From Clostridiales bacterium (GTDB lineage Bacteria > Bacillota > Clostridia > Oscillospirales > Acutalibacteraceae), in the NCBI GenBank assembly GCA_019415925.1, contig DXYG01000012.1:1-45882 (forward strand): a stretch of DNA of 45,882 bases, given 5' to 3'. Shown here one piece after another: positions 15,586 through 23,376 of this stretch. Each line of letters opens with the position of its first letter. Positions within the stretch are counted from its first letter, which is position 1. The notes below the pieces were generated by a model, which saw only the letters and a program-made list of their open reading frames with translations, did no database searches and was not told the origin of the DNA. The position numbers were made by a program, and so were the translations under genes.

Positions 15586-16449
15586 ATGAATTTCAGCGGA
15601 TTTGATTTTGACGAGAGTGTAAAAGACGTTCTCTCTGCGCTTGATAATCACGGCAGAATACCTCACGCAATTGTAATCGAAAGCAAGAACAGGGAAGCGG
15701 CGCTTGAAGCGGCAAAATTTCTTTCGATGTACGTTGTCTGTACCGGCAATAATAAGCCCTGCAAGGTGTGCGAGCAGTGCCATAAGGCTGAAATAAAAGC
15801 ACACGCCGATATAAGCTACGCATATCCCGAGAAAAAGTCAAAGACCTATTCAATTGAGCAGATGCGAAGCATTATTAAGGACGCATATATCCGGCCGAAC
15901 GAGGCAGATGCAAAGGTGTACATCTTTGAAGACGCCGACAACAGACTGACCGCTATTGCGCAGAATTCATTTTTAAAGCTCCTTGAAGAGCCGCCGCAGA
16001 ATGTGTATTTTATTCTGCTTTGCGAAAGTGCGCAAAAGCTGCTTGTTACGATACTTTCACGCTGTACGGTAGTAAGGCTGAAAAACGACGTCAAAATTGG
16101 CGAAAAGCCGCTTGAATATGCAGAAAAAATCGTAAAGGGAATAATCTCCTCACGTGAATACGATTTACTGCTTGCGCTGAATGTGCTTGCCGACAAGGAA
16201 AACGCCGACGAAACTCTAAGCACCGTGCGTATGATTCTGCGTGACGGTCTTGCAATTTCGGTCGGCACAAAGGCTGTGTTTAACGAAAAGCTCGGCAAAG
16301 AGCTTGCCTCACGCTTTACAAAGGGAAAAATCATAGAAATGATTGAACTGACAGACAACTCGGCAATAAAAATAAAACAGAACATTAACATAAACCTTCT
16401 CACAACGTGGTTGTGCGGAGAATACAGGAGGATTTCATGGCAGAGGTAA
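15586..16449 (+). CDS. holB: DNA polymerase III delta-prime subunit
   Basis: A 287-residue clamp-loader subunit that helps load the sliding clamp during replication. It is AAA+-like without a Walker A, as expected for delta-prime. The zinc knuckle is seen as CTGNNKPCKVCEQC (about 52-65), followed by the sensor region and the SRC motif (LSRCTVVRL, about 158-166), which supplies the arginine finger. KLLEEPP marks the family. AGGAGGTG lies upstream of the ATG at 15586. The last 13 bp overlap ricT. The pair holB-ricT, followed by trmN6 and rsmI, matches Bacillus yaaS-yabC order. Confidence 0.92.
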   Translation: MNFSGFDFDESVKDVLSALDNHGRIPHAIVIESKNREAALEAAKFLSMYVVCTGNNKPCKVCEQCHKAEIKAHADISYAYPEKKSKTYSIEQMRSIIKDAYIRPNEADAKVYIFEDADNRLTAIAQNSFLKLLEEPPQNVYFILLCESAQKLLVTILSRCTVVRLKNDVKIGEKPLEYAEKIVKGIISSREYDLLLALNVLADKENADETLSTVRMILRDGLAISVGTKAVFNEKLGKELASRFTKGKIIEMIELTDNSAIKIKQNININLLTTWLCGEYRRISWQR

Positions 16450-17303
16450 TCGGAGTAAGATTTAAAGAAGTCGGCAAAGTGTACTACTTTGACCCGCTTG
16501 ACAATAAGCTTAACAAGGGAGATATGGTAATCGTTGAAACCGCAAGAGGACTTGAATGCGGCGAGGTTGCCACTCCGAACAAGACGATTGATGAATCGGA
16601 GCTTGCTCATCCGCTCAAACCGCTTATAAGAATTGCAAATGAAGACGACCTTAATCACCTTGCGGAAAACAAGCTCAAGGAAAAAGAAGCGTACAAAATC
16701 TGCGAGCAGAAGATTGCAAATCACAAGCTTGAAATGAAGCTCGTAAACGTAGAATACACCTTTGACAACAGCAAAATTCTGTTCTACTTTACGGCTGACG
16801 GACGTGTTGACTTCCGTGCGCTTGTCAAGGACTTGGCGTCTGTTTTCAGAACAAGAATCGAGCTTCGCCAGATTGGCGTAAGAGATGAAGCGAAAATGCT
16901 CGGCGGACTCGGCATCTGCGGAAAGCCGTTTTGCTGTGCAAGCTATATGGGCGAATTTCAGCCGGTTTCAATCAAAATGGCTAAGGAGCAGGGCTTGTCG
17001 CTCTCTCCCGTCAAGATTTCGGGAACGTGCGGCAGACTTATGTGTTGTCTTAAATACGAGCAGGAGGCATACACCGACTTGCTTAAAAGAACGCCCAAGG
17101 TCGGCGCAATTGTCAACACTCCCGAGGGCAGAGGACTTGTTGTTGAAAATAACCTGATTGCAAGAACCTTAAAGGTAAAGCTCAACAATACCCCCGACGA
17201 TGTTGCACCCAAAACCTTTACCGTAAAGCAGTGCAAGCTTGTAAAGGACGGCTATATCAAGGTAAACAAGAAGGAGCTTGAAGAGCTTAAAGGTCTTGAA
17301 TAG
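16437..17303 (+). CDS. ricT: PSP1-domain regulatory iron-sulfur protein RicT (YaaT)
   Basis: A 288-residue cytoplasmic protein. In Bacillus RicT works with RicA and RicF to promote RNase Y-dependent mRNA processing, and influences sporulation and competence. The PSP1 core includes GDMVIVETARGLECGEV (about 28-44). Cysteines in GICGKPFCC and GTCGRLMCCLKYE (about 160-210) match those that hold a [4Fe-4S] cluster in the family. AGGAGGA precedes the ATG at 16437, which lies inside the end of holB. RicA and RicF were not found in the window. Confidence 0.93.
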   Translation: MAEVIGVRFKEVGKVYYFDPLDNKLNKGDMVIVETARGLECGEVATPNKTIDESELAHPLKPLIRIANEDDLNHLAENKLKEKEAYKICEQKIANHKLEMKLVNVEYTFDNSKILFYFTADGRVDFRALVKDLASVFRTRIELRQIGVRDEAKMLGGLGICGKPFCCASYMGEFQPVSIKMAKEQGLSLSPVKISGTCGRLMCCLKYEQEAYTDLLKRTPKVGAIVNTPEGRGLVVENNLIARTLKVKLNNTPDDVAPKTFTVKQCKLVKDGYIKVNKKELEELKGLE

Positions 17304-17378
17304 TTCTAAAATCAGCGACATTATTCGTCAATAAATTTTATATTATTTGTAAAATTCTTAAAAATATTCCCAAAACAA

Positions 17379-17406
17379 TTGCATTTTATGAATTTTGTGT
17401 TACAAT
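17379..17406 (+). promoter_or_regulatory. Promoter for the small ferredoxin
   Basis: TTGCAT (17379-17384), a 16-bp spacer and TACAAT (17401-17406), 33 bp before the ferredoxin start. With the terminator at 17628 it makes the ferredoxin its own transcription unit. Confidence 0.6.
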
Positions 17407-17439
17407 ATACTTGAAATCTTTTAAGGAGGTGTTCTCCCT

Positions 17440-17610
17440 ATGGCATATGTAATTAGTGATGATTGCATCGCATGCGGTGCTTGTGCAGACGCTTGTCCGT
17501 GTTCTGCTATTTCAGAGGGTGACGGCAAGTACGTTATCGACGCTGATGCATGCGCAGATTGCGGTTCTTGTGCTGATGTTTGCCCGGTAGGTGCTCCTCA
17601 GGCTGAGTAA
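17440..17610 (+). CDS. 2[4Fe-4S] ferredoxin
   Basis: A 56-residue low-potential electron carrier of the clostridial type. Two cluster motifs are complete: CIACGACADACP (Cys 9, 12, 15 and 19) and CADCGSCADVCP (Cys 38, 41, 44 and 48). An extra cysteine sits at 21 (CPC). The length is normal for the family. A strong AAGGAGGTG lies 8 bp before the ATG. It has its own promoter and terminator and interrupts the conserved ricT-trmN6 order. Its redox partners are not evident from the neighbours; the family usually serves pyruvate:ferredoxin oxidoreductase and hydrogenase. Confidence 0.95.
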   Translation: MAYVISDDCIACGACADACPCSAISEGDGKYVIDADACADCGSCADVCPVGAPQAE

Positions 17611-17627
17611 TAGCTTATCTGAAATTC

Positions 17628-17656
17628 AAACGGCAAGGAATTACCTTGCCGTTTTT
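17628..17656 (+). terminator. Rho-independent terminator after the ferredoxin
   Basis: AAACGGCAAGG and CCTTGCCGTTT arms around a 5-base loop, ending in a T run. A strong terminator that separates the ferredoxin from trmN6. Confidence 0.9.
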
Positions 17657-17694
17657 CTCTGTAAAAATCAGTATACAGACGAAAGGAACCGTCT

Positions 17695-18441
17695 ATGCAA
17701 AACATTCACCTTGAACCTCTCGGGAACGGAATTGAAATATATGTGTCCGACAGCTACCACTTTTCAACCGATACGATTCTGCTTGCAGATTTTTCACTGC
17801 CAAAGGGCAGAAAAAAGTGTGCAGAGCTTGGAACAGGCTGTTGTACAATTCCGCTTTTGTGGTTAAGACACAATAAAAATCTTGAAATTGACGCCGTTGA
17901 AATTCAAAGCGACGCCTGCGCCCTTGCGCAGAAAAGCGTTATGCACAATAACCTCGGCGATAAAATAAATATAGTGAATGCCGATTTAAAGGAGCTTAAG
18001 GGCAAACTTCCTTTCGGGTGCTACGACCTTGTTGTCTGCAACCCGCCCTACAAAATCGGCGGCGGAGGAATTACAAATCCCGAAAGTGCAAAGCAGATTG
18101 CACGTCACGAAACCGAATGTACGCTTGACGATATCTGCTTTACAGCATCAAGGCTTTTGCAGTTCGGCGGAAGCTTTTGCATCTGCCAGCGCCCCGAACG
18201 CCTTGCAGACGTTATGGAGTCAATGCGCAAATTCTCAATCGAGCCGAAAATCCTGCGCCTTGTTCAGCAGAGAATCGGCAAAGCGCCAAAACTCTTTTTG
18301 CTTGAGGGCAGGCGAGGGGGAAAAAGGGGATTTCTAAATGTCCTTCCGACTCTCTTTATTGAGAATGAAAACGGAGATTTTTCCGAAGAAATGATGAAAA
18401 TTTACGGCTGTTACAAAACGCCTTTTGAAGAATTGAAGTGA
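17695..18441 (+). CDS. trmN6: tRNA1(Val) (adenine(37)-N6)-methyltransferase (YabB/TrmN6)
   Basis: A 248-residue SAM-dependent methyltransferase of the YfiC/YabB family, which methylates A37 of a valine tRNA in E. coli. It shows a SAM-binding motif (AELGTGCCTIPLLWL, about 41-55) and the N6-adenine signature NPPYKIGGGG (about 115-124). AAAGGA lies 7 bp before the ATG. It is followed by rsmI after 4 bp, as in the Bacillus yabB-yazA-yabC group. The exact tRNA target here is inferred from the family. Confidence 0.88.
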   Translation: MQNIHLEPLGNGIEIYVSDSYHFSTDTILLADFSLPKGRKKCAELGTGCCTIPLLWLRHNKNLEIDAVEIQSDACALAQKSVMHNNLGDKINIVNADLKELKGKLPFGCYDLVVCNPPYKIGGGGITNPESAKQIARHETECTLDDICFTASRLLQFGGSFCICQRPERLADVMESMRKFSIEPKILRLVQQRIGKAPKLFLLEGRRGGKRGFLNVLPTLFIENENGDFSEEMMKIYGCYKTPFEELK

Positions 18442-18445
18442 TACT

Positions 18446-19270
18446 ATGAGTGGAATTTTATACGTTACGGGGACGCCGATAGGCAACCTTTCCGATTTAT
18501 CACCCAGAGCGGTGCAGACACTTGAAAGCGTTGACTTTATCGCCGCAGAGGACACGAGAGTTACGCTTAAGCTCTTAAACCATTTTGGTATAAAAAAGCC
18601 TATGGTGAGCTATTTTGAACATAATAAGCGTGAGCGTGGCGAGATTATCTGCAACAGAATCGAACAGGGCGAAAACTGCGCAATCGTTACCGACGCAGGA
18701 ATGCCGTGCATTTCCGACCCGGGTGAAGATTTAATAAAGCTTTGCGAGGAACGTGGAATCAGAACCGTTGTAATTCCCGGACCGAGTGCCGTTATTTCCG
18801 CCCTTGCAGTTTCGGGGCTTGAAACGGGCAGATTCACGTTTGAGGGCTTTTTGAGCGTTAATAAAAAGAGCAGAAACGAGCATTTGCAGAGCCTGAAAAA
18901 CGAGCGTAGGACGATGATTTTCTACGAAGCGCCGCATAAACTGCCGCAGACCTTGCGTGACTTGTATGCAAGCTTTGGTGAACGAAGACTGTCAATCGTG
19001 CGTGAGCTTACAAAGCTGCACGAGGAGGTTATCCGCACAACTACAAAATACGCCGCAGAAAATTACGCTGACGGCAGTTTAAAGGGCGAATTTGTGCTTG
19101 TGCTTGAGGGTGCACCGAAAGCAACCGACGAACAGGAGCTTACGCTTGAATACGCAGTTGAAACGGCAAAAAAGCTGATAGAAAACGGCGAAAAGCCCAC
19201 AGATGCGGCAAAACAGGCGGCGGCAATTACGGGCTTTAAGAAGAACGAAATCTACAGGGAGCTGTTGTAA
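18446..19270 (+). CDS. rsmI: 16S rRNA (cytidine(1402)-2'-O)-methyltransferase
   Basis: A 274-residue SAM-dependent enzyme that 2'-O-methylates C1402 in the 16S rRNA decoding centre. Tetrapyrrole-methylase fold: YVTGTPIGNLSDLSPRAV (about 5-22), AAEDTRVT (about 32-39), TDAGMPCISDPG (about 79-90) and GPSAVISAL. The tail ends in a helical region with the typical 'GFKKNEIYREL'. It starts 4 bp after trmN6, and its TAA shares one base with the folC ATG, so trmN6-rsmI-folC are likely translated together. Confidence 0.95.
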   Translation: MSGILYVTGTPIGNLSDLSPRAVQTLESVDFIAAEDTRVTLKLLNHFGIKKPMVSYFEHNKRERGEIICNRIEQGENCAIVTDAGMPCISDPGEDLIKLCEERGIRTVVIPGPSAVISALAVSGLETGRFTFEGFLSVNKKSRNEHLQSLKNERRTMIFYEAPHKLPQTLRDLYASFGERRLSIVRELTKLHEEVIRTTTKYAAENYADGSLKGEFVLVLEGAPKATDEQELTLEYAVETAKKLIENGEKPTDAAKQAAAITGFKKNEIYRELL

Positions 19271-20556
19271 TGACCTACGAAAATGCGCTTAAAAAAATAC
19301 ATTCGCTGTTAAGCTTCGGTGCGCGTCCGGGACTTGACAGAATTTTAACCCTGCTTGACCGAATGGGCAATCCGCAGGATAAGCTGAAATATATCCACGT
19401 TGCAGGAACAAACGGCAAAGGTTCAACTTGTGCAATGCTATCCTCCGTCCTTGTTGCGTCAGGTTACAAAACAGGTCTTTTCATTTCGCCGTATATCACC
19501 GATTTTCGTGAGAGAATACAGATTAACAATAAGATGATAAGCAAGGAAACGCTTGCAAACGCAGTTGAAGAAACATTCCCGCTTATTGAAAAATTACAGA
19601 GCGAGGGCATAATAATCACCGAATTTGAGTACGTAAATGCGATTGAATTTTACATTCACGCAAACGAAAACTGCGACGTTGTCGTGCTCGAAACGGGAAT
19701 GGGCGGACTTCTCGACTGCACGAATGTGATTAATCCTCCGCTTTGCTCCGTTATCACGACAATCGGACTTGACCACACCGCTGTTCTGGGCGATACAATT
19801 GAAAAAATTGCGGAGCAGAAGTGCGGAATAATCAAGTCAGGCTCTCTTGCCGTAACGTCAAAGCAGACCGAAAATGCTATGAGCGTAATAGAGCAGACAA
19901 CGCAAAAGCTGAATGTTCCGCTCATAAAAAGCGACTGCATTAAAATAAATGTAATCAGCGAAACGCTTGAGGGCAGTGTTTTTGAATACAGCAGCAGGAA
20001 AATTCACCTTAATCTTGCAGGAAAGCATCAGCTTGAAAACGCAAAAACTGCGCTTGCCGCAATTGAAAGCGTAAGGCGGAGAGAACTTCTCGAAATTACC
20101 GACGAAGATATTTCAATCGGTTTTGCAAAGGCAGTAAATCCTGCAAGATTTGAGCTTTTAAGCAAAAATCCCATTGTAATTCTGGACGGTGCGCACAATC
20201 CGAACGGCATTGAGGCACTGAAGAATGCAGTCAGCAATTTCCTTGACGGCGAAAAAATCACCTGTGTTATGGGTATGTTAGCCGACAAGGACATTGACAG
20301 CTCGATAAAACTGCTTGACGGAATTTTTGAAAGCGTGTACACCGTTCCGGTTGACAATCCAAGGACGATTTCATCAGTGGAACTTGCGCAAAAGTGCAAG
20401 GGATATTTTAAAAACGTAACGTCATTTGACAGTGCCGAAAAAGCGTTTGACAGCGCATTTGAAGATGCAAAGAAAAACGGCGGAGCAGTATTAATCTGCG
20501 GCTCGCTTTACCTTGCAGGAGAAATCCGCCCGTATATTCTGGATAAGGTAAAATAA
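19270..20556 (+). CDS. folC: Folylpolyglutamate synthase / dihydrofolate synthase
   Basis: A 428-residue ATP-dependent Mur-ligase-fold enzyme that adds glutamate to dihydropteroate or folates. P-loop GTNGKGSTCAML (about 44-55), SPYITDFRERIQIN (about 73-86) and ETGMGGLLDCTNV (about 139-151) are visible. The C-terminal domain has LDGAHNPNG (about 304-312). The start overlaps rsmI by one base (TAATG). A strong terminator follows. No other folate gene is nearby. Confidence 0.95.
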   Translation: MTYENALKKIHSLLSFGARPGLDRILTLLDRMGNPQDKLKYIHVAGTNGKGSTCAMLSSVLVASGYKTGLFISPYITDFRERIQINNKMISKETLANAVEETFPLIEKLQSEGIIITEFEYVNAIEFYIHANENCDVVVLETGMGGLLDCTNVINPPLCSVITTIGLDHTAVLGDTIEKIAEQKCGIIKSGSLAVTSKQTENAMSVIEQTTQKLNVPLIKSDCIKINVISETLEGSVFEYSSRKIHLNLAGKHQLENAKTALAAIESVRRRELLEITDEDISIGFAKAVNPARFELLSKNPIVILDGAHNPNGIEALKNAVSNFLDGEKITCVMGMLADKDIDSSIKLLDGIFESVYTVPVDNPRTISSVELAQKCKGYFKNVTSFDSAEKAFDSAFEDAKKNGGAVLICGSLYLAGEIRPYILDKVK

Positions 20557-20595
20557 AGAAAATATTTTCAAACAACAGAATAAAACAATTTTTTC

Positions 20596-20630
20596 ACTCC
20601 ATACTAATTATTATAAGTATGGAGTTTTTT
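20596..20630 (+). terminator. Rho-independent terminator after folC
   Basis: ACTCCATACT (20596-20605) pairs with AGTATGGAGT (20616-20625) around a 10-base A/T loop, then TTTTT. It insulates the spoIIA operon from the upstream housekeeping genes. Confidence 0.88.
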
Positions 20631-20690
20631 AGTCCGTTATATAATGCCTGCTGAACAATTCAAAAAATACTCGACTAAAGGAAGGATAAA

Positions 20691-20993
20691 ATGTTAAGAA
20701 CGGAATACAAAAATAATATTCTGACTGCGTACATAGACGGTGAAATCGACCACGATTCAGCCGCCAAAATCCGAGCACGCATTGACGGTGCGGCGCAGTC
20801 GATCAAACCAAAACTGCTTAACCTCGACTTTTCGGCGGTGTCGTTTATGGATTCGTCGGGAGTCGGACTTGTTATGGGCCGATACAGGCAGATGAAGTTA
20901 ATCGGCGGAGCATTGCGGGTGGTAAACGTGCCCGACAGGCTCTACAGAATTTTTGCAATGTCGGGACTTGAAGCGTTGGGGGTGTTAAGATGA
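20691..20993 (+). CDS. spoIIAA: Anti-sigma-F factor antagonist SpoIIAA
   Basis: A 100-residue STAS-domain protein that frees sigma-F in the forespore by binding SpoIIAB once dephosphorylated by SpoIIE. The phosphorylatable serine lies in the FMDSSGVGLVMGRY motif (Ser 55 or 56). Length and sequence match the family. AGGAAGGA precedes the ATG. It heads the spoIIAA-spoIIAB-sigF operon, overlapping spoIIAB by 4 bp (ATGA). A sigma-H promoter, expected for this operon, could not be picked out with confidence in the 60 bp after the folC terminator. Confidence 0.95.
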   Translation: MLRTEYKNNILTAYIDGEIDHDSAAKIRARIDGAAQSIKPKLLNLDFSAVSFMDSSGVGLVMGRYRQMKLIGGALRVVNVPDRLYRIFAMSGLEALGVLR

Positions 20994-21430
20994 ATATTGT
21001 AAATGAAATGAACGTCAGTTTTCCGTCAAAAAGCTGTAACGAGTCGCTTGCAAGGAGCATTGTTGCGGCGTTTGTAATGAATCTTGACCCGACGGTGAAT
21101 GAACTCAGTGACATAAAAACCGCTGTTTCCGAGGCTGTGACAAACTGCATTGTTCACGGCTACCGAAAGAGCGGCGGCACGATTTACATAAAAGGCAGAA
21201 TAACCGATAACAACAGGCTGACAATCAGAATACGTGACAAGGGCTGCGGAATTGACGACGTTGAAAAGGCAATGGAGCCGCTTTTCACAACTGCGCCCGA
21301 GGAGGAACGTGCAGGACTAGGCTTTGCCGTTATGCAGAGCTTTTGCGACAAGGTGAGGGTAAAATCCGAGCCCGGCAAGGGCACGACCGTCACGCTTGAA
21401 AAGACCTTCGGTGCAGAAAATGACCGATAA
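20990..21430 (+). CDS. spoIIAB: Anti-sigma-F factor and SpoIIAA kinase SpoIIAB
   Basis: A 146-residue GHKL-fold serine kinase that holds sigma-F inactive and phosphorylates SpoIIAA. N-box EAVTNCIVHGY (about 44-54), G1 box RDKGCGIDDVEKA (about 82-94) and G2 box ERAGLGFAVM (about 106-115) form the ATP site. It overlaps spoIIAA by 4 bp and sigF by 11 bp, giving tight coupling of partner synthesis. Confidence 0.96.
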   Translation: MNIVNEMNVSFPSKSCNESLARSIVAAFVMNLDPTVNELSDIKTAVSEAVTNCIVHGYRKSGGTIYIKGRITDNNRLTIRIRDKGCGIDDVEKAMEPLFTTAPEEERAGLGFAVMQSFCDKVRVKSEPGKGTTVTLEKTFGAENDR

Positions 21431-22079
21431 AAACAAAATTGCTGAAAACAATCTCGGTCTTGTCCACGCCTGCTGCAAGCGTTTTACGGGCAAGGGAATT
21501 GAATATGAAGAACTGTTTTCGGCAGGCTGTCTTGGACTTGCAAAGGCAATCAACAACTTTGACGAGAGCAGAAACTGCGCCTTTTCAACCTACGCATTTC
21601 CCGTAATAATGGGTGAGATAAAGCGACTTTTTCGTGACGGCGGAACGGTAAAGGTCAGCCGAAAGCTGAAAGAGCTTGCCGTTTCAATTGCGAAAATCAA
21701 CAACGAAAGCAAGATGAAAAACGGCTGTGAGCTGACCGTTTCTCAGCTTGCAGAAAAGCTCGGCACCTCGCCCGAAAAGATTGTTGACGCACTCAACTGC
21801 GTAAGAAATCCTCTGTCACTCACCGCTGAATATGACGAGGACGGCAATCCTCAGCTTGACGTGCCCGTTGACGACATTCAGTACGAAATTTCGGAAAGGC
21901 TCAGCCTTGAACAGTCGATTGAGCACCTTGAAAGCCGTGACAAGGAGATTATAAAACTGCGCTACTATCAGAGCAAAACGCAGACTCAGACTGCAAAAAT
22001 CCTGAATATGACTCAGGTGCAGGTCAGCAGACGTGAAAAGAAAATCCTCGCAATTATCCGAGAAAAAATGGCAACGTAA
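21420..22079 (+). CDS. sigF: RNA polymerase sporulation sigma factor SigF
   Basis: A 219-residue sigma-70 family factor that directs the first forespore-specific transcription. Region 2 (about 10-80: YEELFSAGCLGLAKAINNFD, CAFSTYAFPVIMGEIKRLFRD), region 3 (about 85-145) and region 4 with its helix-turn-helix (about 165-217: QTQTAKILNMTQVQVSRREKKIL) are all present. The ATG at 21420 is used; it overlaps spoIIAB by 11 bp. Position as third gene of spoIIA identifies it as SigF rather than the close paralogue SigG. A terminator follows. Confidence 0.95.
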   Translation: MTDKNKIAENNLGLVHACCKRFTGKGIEYEELFSAGCLGLAKAINNFDESRNCAFSTYAFPVIMGEIKRLFRDGGTVKVSRKLKELAVSIAKINNESKMKNGCELTVSQLAEKLGTSPEKIVDALNCVRNPLSLTAEYDEDGNPQLDVPVDDIQYEISERLSLEQSIEHLESRDKEIIKLRYYQSKTQTQTAKILNMTQVQVSRREKKILAIIREKMAT

Positions 22080-22094
22080 TATAGCCAAAGAAGA

Positions 22095-22124
22095 ACAGCA
22101 CCCTCGCTTGAGAGTGCTGTTTTT
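22095..22124 (+). terminator. Rho-independent terminator after spoIIA
   Basis: ACAGCAC and GTGCTGT arms, extended by CTC/GAG across one mismatch, tetraloop GCTT, then TTTTTA. Confidence 0.88.
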
Positions 22125-22421
22125 ATATCTCCTGATAAAATAAGCCGTGACGTGTGAAGTACCAAATAAGTCTGCCGTGTGCAAAAAACGGAAGCCTTGT
22201 ATGCAAATTCCATTTGCGTTTCTTGATAAGCTGATGAATGACGGAAAATGATTATCCGTTGAATAAAGTATTTCAATCAGTTGTTGAGGCGTATTTTGGT
22301 TATAAAATAAAAACTTGTGTTTGTTCTGTATTCGCACTATACTTTTTATATTGTAGTTTAAAATATAACAATAACTTAGGTTATAAATGATGACGATTTT
22401 GAAAACAGCAAGGTGATTGTT
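22125..22421 (+). promoter_or_regulatory. Gap after sigF with a promoter for the SAP/DUF6434 gene
   Basis: No gene or recognisable repeat was seen in 22125-22314. A SigA-like promoter follows: TTGTGT (22315-22320), a 17-bp spacer and TATACT (22338-22343), about 80 bp before the next start codon. The downstream leader is A/T-rich. Confidence 0.5.
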
Positions 22422-23006
22422 ATGAATGAAAGACCTGATTTAAATACAAATTTAGACAGCAGAACATTTCGTGAGTATTACTATCTCAAGGAAGAACTGG
22501 TTGATTTTTGCAGAAAGCATAATTTGCAGTCAACAGGCGGAAAGCTTGAATTAACCGATAGGATTGCCGAATTTCTGGATACGGGAAAGCGTTATACGGC
22601 AACGCACACTAAGAGAAAAACACCGTCCGTAGGCGAAATTACCCTTGATACGGTGATAGAAAGCAACTTTGTGTGTTCCGAAAAGCACAGGGCTTTTTAT
22701 AAGGAGCATATCGGAAAGAGCTTTTCGTTTAATGTTTTGTTTCAGAAATGGCTTAAAAGCAACGCAGGAAAGACCTATCGTGATTCAATAGACGCATATT
22801 ATCAGATTCTTGAGGATAAAAAGAAGAACAAAACTGCGATTGACAGGCAGTTTGAATACAACACTTACATAAGGGATTTCTTTGCTGACAATAAGGATAA
22901 GACTTTGGAGCAGGCTATAAAGTGCTGGAAATACAAAAAGAGCCTTAAAGGTCACAACAGGTATGAACGTGAAGATTTAAAAATACTGGATTCTCAGAGC
23001 TTGTAA
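22422..23006 (+). CDS. SAP-motif and DUF6434 domain protein
   Basis: A predicted 194-residue cytoplasmic protein. Residues about 16-55 (YYYLKEELVDFCRKHNLQ followed by STGGKLELTDRIAEFLD) form a SAP-like helix-extension-helix, a fold that often binds nucleic acid. Residues about 70-140 carry the 'HIGKSFSFNVLFQKWLKSN..GKTYRDSIDAYYQI' block that I associate with DUF6434. The C-terminus is Lys-rich. The ATG at 22422 has AAGGTGA upstream. It has its own promoter and is followed after 16 bp by an unknown gene. Function unknown; a DNA- or RNA-binding role is inference. Confidence 0.8.
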   Translation: MNERPDLNTNLDSRTFREYYYLKEELVDFCRKHNLQSTGGKLELTDRIAEFLDTGKRYTATHTKRKTPSVGEITLDTVIESNFVCSEKHRAFYKEHIGKSFSFNVLFQKWLKSNAGKTYRDSIDAYYQILEDKKKNKTAIDRQFEYNTYIRDFFADNKDKTLEQAIKCWKYKKSLKGHNRYEREDLKILDSQSL

Positions 23007-23022
23007 AATAAGGGGTGATTCT

Positions 23023-23280
23023 ATGACTTTCTTTTTGCAGAAAAAAGATTTTATTTTTTTAGAAAAGCGAATTCCTTATGCATACAAAATGGTAACTAAT
23101 ATAAATGAAATTGATGATAAAGTATTTTTTGATGTTGATAAAGTTGCTGATTTTCAGGATGAGATAACCATGGAAATAGTTGATACAGGAATGGATAATG
23201 AAGATACTGTAAATGTATTAGGTCGTGAAATGTACTTTATCTATGATACTCTTCTTGAACAAAAAAGAAAATCAATGTAA
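23023..23280 (+). CDS. Small acidic protein of unknown function, AT-rich gene
   Basis: A predicted 85-residue protein with no signal peptide, membrane span or cysteine. It is rich in Asp, Glu, Phe and Ile (NEIDDKVFFDVDKVADFQDE) and ends in a basic helix (LEQKRKSM). AAGGGGTGAT lies just upstream of the ATG and the gap to the SAP gene is 16 bp, so co-transcription is likely. Base composition is visibly more A/T-rich than the housekeeping genes on either side, which could mean recent acquisition. No family is recognised. Confidence 0.6.
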   Translation: MTFFLQKKDFIFLEKRIPYAYKMVTNINEIDDKVFFDVDKVADFQDEITMEIVDTGMDNEDTVNVLGREMYFIYDTLLEQKRKSM

Positions 23281-23304
23281 TTTGCATTATAGTATATTTC
23301 GAAG

Positions 23305-23333
23305 TTGATCAAGTCATAATAGAAACATAATAT
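23305..23333 (+). promoter_or_regulatory. Candidate promoter for nfo
   Basis: TTGATC (23305-23310), a 17-bp spacer and TAATAT (23328-23333); an overlapping TATAAT (23331-23336) would give a 20-bp spacer. Confidence 0.45.
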
Positions 23334-23376
23334 AATGATATTTTTCAATCTGAATAATGGCAAAGGAGAAAATCAA

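Noticed and set aside
22013..22337. Minus-strand frames after sigF
   Set aside because: They run through the sigF terminator and overlap the conserved end of sigF; no ribosome site or recognisable family.
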